Assembly (NCBI GenBank): GCA_002322525.1
Contig: DCOU01000047.1
Location: 1-5,299, forward strand
Origin: Candidatus Omnitrophica bacterium UBA1562
GTDB taxonomy: Bacteria; Omnitrophota; Gorgyraeia; Gygaellales; Profunditerraquicolaceae
Reading direction: 5' to 3'
Length of the DNA: 5,299 nt
The position numbers and the translations under genes were made by a program. Below are positions 1 to 5,299 of the stretch, one piece after another. The notes beneath the pieces are model-generated. The model searched no databases. It was not told the DNA's origin and worked only from the letters and a program-made list of their open reading frames with translations. Numbering within the stretch: position 1 is the stretch's first letter; each line of letters begins with the position of its first letter.

Positions 1-1898
1 GTGAAATTTATCTCATAGCCAACTTTGTCCTTGCTTCTGTCCATCCAGGCATCAGGCACATGGGGCAGGACTTCGCGTTTGAAATAATCTTCAACATTAT
101 CAGTAAGCGGCACATTTTCGCAGTCACGCAGTTCTGAATCCGACTCCGGATTGCCGTCTTTATCCAAACAAATATCAGCGGCCTCGTCACGCTCACTGAG
201 AGCGTCAAGAATGGCTTTCATAACCGGGGCCTTAACCTTAAGCCCCTCCATATCCATTGTCTTCTCGATTGCCTCAATAAATTTCTCCCTGTTCTTGTAA
301 ACTTTGGAACCCCCTAATTTGTAAAACGCGTCTTTAATCTGTTTCTGTAGTTTTTCACCTTCCTCAATTTCCTTTAATCCTTCTTTGCCTTTCTTCTTGG
401 ATTTAGCCAGATTAATAAATCCTGGCTGCTCATCAAGCCGCTCAATCCGTTCCTTTGAAGCCTGAAAATTAAGCCGAAGCGGCCTTTCTACTGTTACGCG
501 CGTATAGCCGAAATACTCATTCTTGAAGATCTTGCAGTATTCGTTTTCTTTAAAGGCGCCATAAATCTTCGTAATCTCAGCAGTATGTTCATCGCTAATC
601 TCGTTTCGTTTGTTGCCGAGGCTGCGCGCCATCTTCTGAAAAAATTCGGCGGCATTAATAAGCTGAATTTTACCCTTGCGCTCCTTTTCTTTGCGGTTAG
701 TAACAATCCAAACATATGTGGAGATACCGGTGTTATAAAAGAGTTGGTCCGGAAGAGCAATAATCGCCTCAAGCATATCGTTCTCAATAATCCATTTTCT
801 TATTTCGCTCTCACCGCTTCCGGCCCCCCCTGAGAAAAGGGGTGAACCGTTAAAAACGATGCCGATTCGCGTGCCGCCGTCTTCCGGCTTCATCTTAGAA
901 ATCATATGCTGCAAAAACATAAATGAGCCATCGCTTATACGCGGAAGCCCCGCTCCGAATCGGCCGGAAAAACCTAACTGTTCGTATTCTTTGGTAATCT
1001 CTTCTTCTATCTTTTTCCACTCCACGCCAAATGGCGGATTACTCAGCATATAATCAAACTTCTCTTCCTTTAGCCCATCCTGAGTGAATGAATTGCCGAA
1101 TTTAATGTGCTCCGTATTTTGCCCTTTAATGAGCATATCTGAATTGCATACCGCGTATGTTTCCGGATTGATTTCCTGACCGAACACTCGCAAGGAAGCA
1201 TCCGGGTTAAGTTCTCTTAAATAATCCTCGGATACCGAAAGCATACCTCCGATTCCACACGCAGGGTCATAAAGGGTCTTCACAATCCCTTTTTTAGCCA
1301 ATATTTCTTTGTCATTTAAGAATAAAAGGTTAACCATCAGGCGGATAACTTCCCTGGGGGTAAAATGCTCTCCGGCTGTTTCATTGGATATTTCAGCAAA
1401 TTTTCTAATAAGCTCCTCAAAAATATAGCCCATTTCAATGTTAAGGACCTTATCAGGATGTAAATCAATCTCAGCAAACCGCTTGACTACCTTATAGAGT
1501 AGATTAGATTTATCAAGGCGTTCAATGTGGTCTTCAAAGTTAAAGTGCTCTAAGATACTGCGCGCGTTCTTGGAAAATCCGTTAATGTAATTGCGTAGAT
1601 TCGCGGCGATATCATTGGGGTCGGCAGCAAGCTTCTGAAAATCATATTTACTTTTATTGAAAAAGGTAAGCTTGGCCTTCTTCTTGAGCACTGTTTCAGC
1701 CGCATCAGGTGAAAGCCTTTTGATTTGCGGAAGATAGGCAAAAACAGCTTCTTTTGTCGGCTCAAGCACGCAGTCCAGCCGACGCAAGACTGTAAGCGGC
1801 AAAATCACCCGGCCGTATTCTGACTGCTTGTAGTCACCGCGAAGCAGATCCGCAATACTCCAGATAAAATTTGCGTTTTCTTTAAAATTGATTGTCAC
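1..1898 (-). CDS. hsdM: Type I restriction-modification DNA methylase subunit HsdM (3' end outside window)
   Basis: This gene encodes the N6-adenine methyltransferase subunit of a type I restriction-modification system, which with HsdS methylates host DNA and with HsdR restricts foreign DNA. I translated 632 codons before the window edge; the C-terminus is missing. Residues about 1-150 match the helical HsdM N-terminal domain (FIWSIADLLRGDYKQSEYGR, then VILPLTVLRRLD). Residues 176-192 carry the typical GEHFTPREVIRLM segment. The SAM-binding motif DPACGIGGML is at 211-220 and the catalytic NPPF motif, diagnostic of N6-adenine methylation, at 287-290. A lysine-rich charged stretch lies at about 500-525. 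The start is GTG at 1898: an in-frame TAA sits at 1911-1913, so nothing upstream is possible, and AAAGGAG at 1906-1912 lies 7 bases before it. It follows the pRiA4b-like gene by 71 bases. No frameshift was seen. The family call is secure; the completeness of the system cannot be judged from here. Confidence 0.96.
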   Translation of the reverse strand, partial: MTINFKENANFIWSIADLLRGDYKQSEYGRVILPLTVLRRLDCVLEPTKEAVFAYLPQIKRLSPDAAETVLKKKAKLTFFNKSKYDFQKLAADPNDIAANLRNYINGFSKNARSILEHFNFEDHIERLDKSNLLYKVVKRFAEIDLHPDKVLNIEMGYIFEELIRKFAEISNETAGEHFTPREVIRLMVNLLFLNDKEILAKKGIVKTLYDPACGIGGMLSVSEDYLRELNPDASLRVFGQEINPETYAVCNSDMLIKGQNTEHIKFGNSFTQDGLKEEKFDYMLSNPPFGVEWKKIEEEITKEYEQLGFSGRFGAGLPRISDGSFMFLQHMISKMKPEDGGTRIGIVFNGSPLFSGGAGSGESEIRKWIIENDMLEAIIALPDQLFYNTGISTYVWIVTNRKEKERKGKIQLINAAEFFQKMARSLGNKRNEISDEHTAEITKIYGAFKENEYCKIFKNEYFGYTRVTVERPLRLNFQASKERIERLDEQPGFINLAKSKKKGKEGLKEIEEGEKLQKQIKDAFYKLGGSKVYKNREKFIEAIEKTMDMEGLKVKAPVMKAILDALSERDEAADICLDKDGNPESDSELRDCENVPLTDNVEDYFKREVLPHVPDAWMDRSKDKVGYEINF

Positions 1899-1905
1899 TC
1901 GAGAT

Positions 1906-1912
1906 CTCCTTT
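1906..1912 (-). promoter_or_regulatory. Ribosome binding site deciding the hsdM GTG start
   Basis: On the minus strand this reads AAAGGAG, 7 bases upstream of the GTG at 1896-1898. It overlaps an in-frame TAA (1911-1913), so the methylase frame opens only five codons before this GTG. Together these make GTG the most upstream possible start, and a well-placed one. Confidence 0.85.
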
Positions 1913-1969
1913 ATGTCCCTGCTTCCCTGTAGCCACATCGTCCTATTGATAGCCCCGCCAGCTAAACTA

Positions 1970-2764
1970 TTATTGCGATTCTTCATCCTCGCAGGGCGGG
2001 TACTGGAGCGGCGCCTTGCCAATGCTTTCTAATATTACCGGCTTTAAATCCCATTTTTCTGCTTGCTTGATTTCCTTTAATTCCACAGCAAAATGCCAGC
2101 AATCGCCGTAATCAAAAAGAAAATGCATCTTATCGCCCGAGTTCTTAAAAACCTGCGAAATCTTTGTGTTTTTGACGCCTTTGGCCCAAGACCTTGAGCG
2201 TTCCTCGCCGAGGTCCACAAACAGCTCATAGATCTTCTTTGAGTCGTGGTATTTTTGAAAGTTATCATAAAAGCCGAAACAATGGTCAAATTGAAAACCA
2301 AAGGAATTAACAATAACCTTGGCGAAGTTATACAGGCTTTTTGTTCCGGCAATCTGAATCTTACGCAAAACCTTATCCTTAAAATCTCCTACGCCGCCGG
2401 TTCCCCAAATCCAAATGTCAAAGATATAATACTTAAGCCCACACTGCTGTCTTGGCAACACGACTGTGTGCTTTTGCGGACTGCCCATATTGTCTGAGAG
2501 CTTTAACAATCTCTCAATTCTGCCACTTAATTTATCCCATTTATCCTGGTTGCGCTCAGATTCTTCATCATTAGCACAATGGGCAACATAACCGGCAAGG
2601 TCATCCAGCTCATCAAACAGAAACTCGAGCCGAAACTTACCGCCTTCTTTAATTGCTTTTTCAAGGTTTTTGTCAGCATCAGCTCCATAAAGACAGGCCT
2701 CATGTAAAAGCTCTAATTCATTCCTATCTACCAGAAATGCTATTTTGCGGATCGGCTCACCCAT
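1970..2764 (-). CDS. pRiA4b ORF-3-like (IS1096 passenger TnpR-type) domain protein, 264 aa
   Basis: The C-terminal half (about residues 110-262) resembles the plasmid pRiA4b ORF-3-like domain. It has a VLRKIQIAG...LYNFAKVIVNSFGFQFDH segment at 132-160, the signature-like FLFDYGDCWHFAVEL at 215-229 (family pattern YDFGDxWxH), and a closing P-rich LQYPPCED at 253-260 where the family usually has PPEDCGG. The N-terminal 90 residues are a separate, mostly helical charged region containing FDELDDLAGYVAHCAND (50-66). No membrane segment or signal peptide is seen. The biochemical role of the family is unknown to me; members are named after plasmid and IS1096 passenger genes. The start at ATG 2764 is the only in-frame option after a stop at about 2795, but the ribosome binding site is poor: GAGG only 2 bases away, or AGGGGAG 13 bases away. 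It lies between the ATPase gene and hsdM, all on the same strand, so it may be read with hsdM. The domain call is fairly sure; the function is open. Confidence 0.8.
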   Translation of the reverse strand: MGEPIRKIAFLVDRNELELLHEACLYGADADKNLEKAIKEGGKFRLEFLFDELDDLAGYVAHCANDEESERNQDKWDKLSGRIERLLKLSDNMGSPQKHTVVLPRQQCGLKYYIFDIWIWGTGGVGDFKDKVLRKIQIAGTKSLYNFAKVIVNSFGFQFDHCFGFYDNFQKYHDSKKIYELFVDLGEERSRSWAKGVKNTKISQVFKNSGDKMHFLFDYGDCWHFAVELKEIKQAEKWDLKPVILESIGKAPLQYPPCEDEESQ

Positions 2765-2806
2765 ATCCTCGTATTTTCTCCCCTTTACCTGTTATGTTAG
2801 GCTGTA

Positions 2807-2831
2807 CGTAAATTTAGAATCTAAATTTACG
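2807..2831. repeat. Perfect 12-bp inverted repeat (palindrome) upstream of the pRiA4b-like gene
   Basis: The arms CGTAAATTTAGA (2807-2818) and TCTAAATTTACG (2820-2831) are exact reverse complements around a single central A. The element ends 43 bases before the ATG at 2764. The near-absence of a loop and the AT-rich arms fit a dimeric repressor operator better than an RNA hairpin; there is no adjoining T-run, so a terminator is unlikely. The symmetry is certain; the regulatory role is inference. Confidence 0.75.
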
Positions 2832-2881
2832 GGTTTGAGTCCTTTGAGCCCATTAGTCGGATTTATACAAATCGCGCCAGG

Positions 2882-2958
2882 TTATGCGCCATTTTACCTA
2901 TTTATGAGCCATAAAATATGCGCCATTTTATGCGCCACATTTCAACATTATGCGCCAT
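2882..2958. repeat. Short direct-repeat array, five TTATGCGCCAT-like units
   Basis: Units begin at 2882, 2902, 2916, 2928 and 2948. Two (2882 and 2948) are exact TTATGCGCCAT; the others differ by one base (TTATGAGCCAT, ATATGCGCCAT, TTATGCGCCAC). A weaker relative (AATCGCGCCAG) lies at about 2870-2880. Start-to-start spacing is 20, 14, 12 and 20 bases. The array starts 4 bases after the ATPase stop codon. Read on the minus strand the unit is ATGGCGCATAA. It could be a multi-site operator, an iteron-like binding array, or a decaying simple repeat that once extended the upstream protein. The repeats are plain; the role is unknown. Confidence 0.75.
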
Positions 2959-2962
2959 ATGC

Positions 2963-4435
2963 TTAAGCGCTATATTTTGTTCCCTTACCAATACCCTTTG
3001 CCTTTACTTGTCCCGATTCAACAAGTCCACGCAAATCACGCAATGCGGTACGCCGAGATACCTTATTAATAGCCTGGTACAGTTCGTTCGTAATAACTCT
3101 CTTCTCATTCACCATCAACCGCAACGCTTCAATCTGCCGGTCATTCAATCCTAATTGCCTCAAATCTGTCTGCCGGTGTTGGGGGATACTTGGCGCAAGA
3201 TCCAAGATATTATCCCCTGGGCCGTAAAATTTCACCGCAAAGAAATCCCCCTCTTCCGAGAACTCCGGAGCAGGAAGGCCGTGTTCTTTCATGAATTTCT
3301 TCATCTTTCCTATTCCCGTGCCAAAACGCTCCATATCCATGGTTTCATGAAAAATTGCACAAATAGACTCATTACGGGTCGCGTGATGCCCTTCCAGCTT
3401 TTTTATATTAAGGCCCGGTAAAAGCCCTCCGGGATTGCGTACTTCTACTCGATCATCAAATATCGAAACCATTATAGGCGCGCCTCTGCGGTTATAATCT
3501 CGATGAGCAATAGCATTGATAACGGCTTCACGAATCGCTTCGAAGGGATATTCGGGAATATCGACACGCTTGAACTCAACGATTTTATTTGCCAATCGCG
3601 TATTGCGTTTGAAGAAGGATTCGACGTCTCCCAACATTTTATAGATATGTCCTTTTATCTCCTGCGAATCAATCGTTTCCATCCGATCTGTACCTCTGAA
3701 ACGCGCGATACGGATTTCATGATGCGAAATATGTTCTGTAGGTTCTTTGCCAAAGAAAAGTAAAGCCGCGTTAGTTGGATGCAAATCGCCATTGTCTTGC
3801 TTCAAGATTTTTAGAGCATTGGCCAGAAAAGCCTTAACGGATATCTTTGGTACGGCAACCCTCAGCTTAACAGCTCTGTTTTGAAGAAAATCTTTTACAG
3901 CATTCTCGTCAATGGCGTCGTATCCAAGGTCTTTACGGATTGCTTTATCGAAAGGCCCTTTGCTAAATTCACCTTTGTCATCTAAAAACGATATCACGCT
4001 GTTCAGAATTTGTGTCTTTAGCTCATCGATATTACGAAACCGCTTATAAATAAAGGACGCCTTAATATCTTTCAAGAAATTTTGAGTATCACGATCTCTT
4101 TTCTTATCATCAGAAGAAGCGCCTTTAATGAAAGCGAGTATTTCCCCCTTGGATTTCGCCTTCAGGAAATGCCTGAATTCACGTTCGGTGGCGGATAGCC
4201 CATCTTTGCCCTTATCTCCATATGTGTTGGCTATTATGCAGACGTACACATCGCTATCCGTGACGTTCTTAAGATACGTTGTAACTGCGGATTTCCCTTT
4301 GGCAGGCAGATCCTCGAATAGGAAAACATCAAAGAAACCACACAATGTGGCGTTCCCGGTAATAACTTCTTTAACGGCAAATCGCTCGTCTCTTAGTTCT
4401 TTCTGATTGGCGCTGACAAATATTTTATATTTCAT
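2963..4435 (-). CDS. DUF4062 / GHKL ATPase (RecG-C-terminal-like, HATPase_c_4) / winged-helix protein, 490 aa
   Basis: Three parts are visible. Residues 1 to about 150 match DUF4062: KIFVSANQKELRDER at 4-18, FFDVFLFEDLPA at 34-45, and LSATEREF at 80-87, a Rossmann-like domain found in signalling and defence proteins. A linker follows, with the PTNAALLFFGK segment (220-230) typical of this ATPase family. Residues about 295-405 form a GHKL-type ATPase domain: the N-box EAVINAIAHRDY at 303-314 with N307, VEVRNPGGLLPG at 330-341, and the glycine-rich MERFGTGIGKM at 368-378. The tail (about 428-490) is a winged helix-turn-helix (NDRQIEALRLM, then VSRRTALRDLRGLVESG). The usual N-terminal AlbA_2 domain of RecG-like proteins is replaced by DUF4062, an arrangement I believe is known in other bacteria. 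The start ATG at 4435 has GAGAGG about 9 bases upstream and lies 15 bases after the AbiEi-like stop, so the two are co-transcribed. It may be a DNA-binding, ATP-dependent defence or regulatory protein; the activity is not established. Confidence 0.88.
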   Translation of the reverse strand: MKYKIFVSANQKELRDERFAVKEVITGNATLCGFFDVFLFEDLPAKGKSAVTTYLKNVTDSDVYVCIIANTYGDKGKDGLSATEREFRHFLKAKSKGEILAFIKGASSDDKKRDRDTQNFLKDIKASFIYKRFRNIDELKTQILNSVISFLDDKGEFSKGPFDKAIRKDLGYDAIDENAVKDFLQNRAVKLRVAVPKISVKAFLANALKILKQDNGDLHPTNAALLFFGKEPTEHISHHEIRIARFRGTDRMETIDSQEIKGHIYKMLGDVESFFKRNTRLANKIVEFKRVDIPEYPFEAIREAVINAIAHRDYNRRGAPIMVSIFDDRVEVRNPGGLLPGLNIKKLEGHHATRNESICAIFHETMDMERFGTGIGKMKKFMKEHGLPAPEFSEEGDFFAVKFYGPGDNILDLAPSIPQHRQTDLRQLGLNDRQIEALRLMVNEKRVITNELYQAINKVSRRTALRDLRGLVESGQVKAKGIGKGTKYSA

Positions 4436-4450
4436 CTTTAATGTCCTCTC

Positions 4451-5053
4451 TCATGACAAAGCTTCCAGTATTGGCTTTAAGATACTATCAACGCGGCAAA
4501 TCTTGGCATAATGCATGATTTCTTTGGGTTTTATATTTTTTTCGGTAACAGCGATTTTAAGCGCTTCTCTGGCGACATCCGCGCCTATTTTATTGCGAAA
4601 TTTAAAACAATCGGCAACCGTTTTGGCAAGACTGTATACTTTTATTTTATAACCTTCAATTTCGCGTTGTTCAATCCCTGCCTTCCATGCATTAGTCGCG
4701 AAGCGGTAAAATCTCACGGGAGGATATTTAATTCTATTGGCATGCGTTTTCTGTGGAATAGCAAGGTCTACCCGCTTAGGAATTTCAGTTGTCGCTTCGT
4801 GGAAAGCAAGAGCGGAAAGAAGACAAATTACCCCTCTTGGCGACTGAAGCGCCGCCGCGACAAGATCCGGATGAGAACCAAAGGTGTAGTGGGTTAGACG
4901 ATAAAGCCCGCGGGCAATTTTTTCGACTTCCTTTTCTTTCTCAAGCGAAATAAGCGAATCGGGGTGAAATCCGGCTTTGAGAATATCGGTGAAACGAACC
5001 ACCCCCCCATGATCCTTAAGAAAACTTACAAGCTCCTGCGTTCTTGTGCTCAT
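4451..5053 (-). CDS. AbiEi-family (COG5340) antitoxin-like transcriptional regulator, 200 aa
   Basis: Residues 1-53 form an N-terminal winged helix of the AbiEi type (RTQELVSFLKDHGGVVRFTDILKAG, then a wing ending GLYRLT). The remainder matches the C-terminal antitoxin region of COG5340: ALAFHEATTEIPKRVDLAIP at 81-100 and the characteristic YSLAKTVADCFKFRNKIG at 140-157. The length of about 200 residues is normal for the family. In classical AbiE systems such a protein neutralises the AbiEii nucleotidyltransferase toxin and represses its own promoter by binding inverted repeats. Here no AbiEii is present; the next gene is the DUF4062-ATPase, 15 bases downstream. The start at ATG 5053 has a strong GGAGG at 5058-5062 four bases upstream, and a consensus-like promoter lies directly before it. 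It could be the antitoxin of an unrecognised pair, an orphan regulator, or the controller of the defence operon. The family call is confident; the partner is uncertain. Confidence 0.9.
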   Translation of the reverse strand: MSTRTQELVSFLKDHGGVVRFTDILKAGFHPDSLISLEKEKEVEKIARGLYRLTHYTFGSHPDLVAAALQSPRGVICLLSALAFHEATTEIPKRVDLAIPQKTHANRIKYPPVRFYRFATNAWKAGIEQREIEGYKIKVYSLAKTVADCFKFRNKIGADVAREALKIAVTEKNIKPKEIMHYAKICRVDSILKPILEALS

Positions 5054-5057
5054 TTAG

Positions 5058-5062
5058 CCTCC
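5058..5062 (-). promoter_or_regulatory. Strong Shine-Dalgarno of the AbiEi-like gene
   Basis: The minus strand reads GGAGG here, four bases before the ATG at 5051-5053, which supports that start. One arm of the candidate operator (5062-5071) abuts it. Confidence 0.85.
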
Positions 5063-5107
5063 GTATAATATCTTACTATTTGTAAATAAGTATATATATT
5101 TTATACG
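5062..5107. promoter_or_regulatory. Candidate operator: widely spaced inverted repeat across the promoter
   Basis: The arms CGTATAATAT (5062-5071) and ATTTTATACG (5098-5107) are reverse complements at 9 of 10 positions and are separated by 26 bases. One arm lies in the -35/-10 spacer, the other at the ribosome binding site, so the -10 box and start point fall between them. AbiEi proteins are known to repress their own promoter through inverted repeats, which makes this a reasonable autoregulatory site. The AT-rich setting raises the chance of coincidence, though the CG ends of the arms argue for a real site. Confidence 0.5.
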
Positions 5108-5117
5108 ATTATGTCAA
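5089..5117 (-). promoter_or_regulatory. Sigma-70-type promoter of the AbiEi-ATPase operon
   Basis: On the minus strand a perfect -35 box TTGACA (5117-5112) is followed by a 17-base spacer and a -10 box TATACT (5094-5089), one base off TATAAT. Transcription would begin near 5082, giving a leader of roughly 28 bases before the ATG at 5053. It is the only good promoter seen in the window and could drive the whole cluster. Confidence 0.85.
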
Positions 5118-5127
5118 CGATTTTTTT

Positions 5128-5299
5128 AAAGGGGGGAGCGCGGAGCCTGCCTTTAGGTATTGTGACTGCTGGGTGGGTGGGGTAGCCAACCACCTCTGCT
5201 ACCAAGAAAGATTCGGCTTCCCCGCCCGCAACTCCTGATAAAGTTGCGGGCGGGGGTGGACTCGACCGAGCAAAAATCAAACACCTTTTAAAAATTTTT
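5128..5299. other. GC-rich non-coding region upstream of the operon
   Basis: I see no gene in this stretch on either strand. Its composition differs sharply from the promoter beside it: 88 of the 140 bases in 5131-5270 are G or C. It contains a 14-bp GC-rich hairpin (5220-5255), a smaller stem GGTAGC/GCTACC (5181-5186 with 5198-5203), and a short palindrome CTCGACCGAG (5261-5270). The edges look vaguely alike in inverted orientation (TTTTTAAAGG near 5123-5132; TTTTTAAAAGG on the minus strand near 5284-5294). It could be a dispersed non-coding element or a structured RNA; neither can be shown here. Confidence 0.5.
5220..5255. repeat. Perfect 14-bp GC-rich hairpin
   Basis: CCCCGCCCGCAACT (5220-5233) and AGTTGCGGGCGGGG (5242-5255) are exact reverse complements around an 8-base loop CCTGATAA. 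Neither strand has a T-run after the stem, so it is not a canonical intrinsic terminator. The form (long perfect GC stem, short loop, intergenic) is that of REP-like dispersed palindromes. The structure is certain; the class is inference. Confidence 0.8.

Larger units (their letters stand above)
2765..2962. other. Structured 198-base spacer between ATPase and pRiA4b-like genes
   Basis: No gene is supported here. The spacer holds an array of short TTATGCGCCAT-like repeats at its right end (next to the ATPase stop) and a perfect palindrome at its left end (43 bases before the pRiA4b-like start). I looked for a minus-strand sigma-70 promoter for the pRiA4b-like gene and hsdM and found only weak hexamers, so whether those genes are read from the upstream promoter or from here is undecided. 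Confidence 0.6.

Noticed and set aside
494..1765. Short open frames on both strands across the methylase region (for example 494-787, 585-833, 1550-1765).
   Set aside because: The continuous HsdM frame with motifs DPACGIGGML and NPPF covers this region in another frame; these are shadows.
2830..2853. A tRNA-like stretch: GGGTTTGAGTCC resembles a T-arm, followed by AGCCCA.
   Set aside because: No D-arm, anticodon arm or correctly spaced acceptor stem can be drawn on either strand, so neither a tRNA gene nor a clear tRNA remnant is supported.
2882..2958. The repeat array as a CRISPR.
   Set aside because: Units are only about 11 bases, spacing is irregular at 12-20 bases, and there are no unique spacers of 30 or so bases or cas genes.
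2913..2962. A small protein made from the Met-Ala-His-like repeats in the spacer.
   Set aside because: The frame is a few codons long between stops, with no ribosome binding site; it is better seen as repeat sequence.
3155..4406. Several plus-strand open frames opposite the ATPase gene (for example 3503-3763 and 4128-4406).
   Set aside because: They lie wholly inside a well-supported minus-strand gene, show no recognisable domain and lack convincing ribosome binding sites; they are shadows.
4511..4897. A 128-residue plus-strand frame opposite the AbiEi-like gene.
   Set aside because: It is antisense to a gene with clear family motifs, has no recognisable domain and no good ribosome binding site.
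5220..5255. The strong hairpin as an intrinsic terminator.
   Set aside because: Neither strand carries a run of T after the stem (GTGGACTCG on plus, AAGCCGAATC on minus).

Overview
The window looks like part of a bacterial defence island. All four genes I can support lie on the minus strand, so they are transcribed from the right end of the window towards base 1. In transcription order they are: an AbiEi/COG5340-type regulator (4451-5053), a DUF4062 plus GHKL-type ATPase protein (2963-4435), a pRiA4b ORF-3-like protein (1970-2764), and the methylase subunit (HsdM) of a type I restriction-modification system (1-1898, running off the left edge). Canonical Shine-Dalgarno sequences, a consensus-like sigma-70 promoter and moderate GC content point to a bacterium. 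The assortment resembles what is seen in uncultured candidate-phylum genomes, but I cannot place it taxonomically from the sequence.

Region by region. Bases 5128-5299 hold no gene. They are GC-rich (88 G or C of 140 in 5131-5270) and contain a perfect 14-bp GC-rich hairpin that lacks the T-run of a terminator. Bases 5054-5117 are very AT-rich and hold a strong minus-strand promoter (TTGACA, 17 bp, TATACT). Two near-perfect 10-bp inverted arms flank its core and make a plausible operator. The AbiEi-like gene follows, and the ATPase gene starts 15 bases after its stop, so these two form one transcription unit. The usual AbiEii nucleotidyltransferase toxin is absent. Next is a 198-base spacer with five copies of a TTATGCGCCAT-like unit directly after the ATPase stop and a perfect 12-bp-arm palindrome nearer the next gene. 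The pRiA4b-like gene follows, then a 71-base gap without a terminator, then hsdM, whose GTG start is fixed by an in-frame stop and a good ribosome binding site.

How they may work together (inference): HsdM would supply the protective adenine methylation of a type I system whose hsdS and hsdR would lie beyond the left edge. The AbiEi-like protein probably represses its own operon, and its co-transcribed partner is an ATPase of unknown function rather than AbiEii. The most unusual points are this non-canonical AbiEi pairing and the structured non-coding segments around 2807-2958 and 5062-5255.
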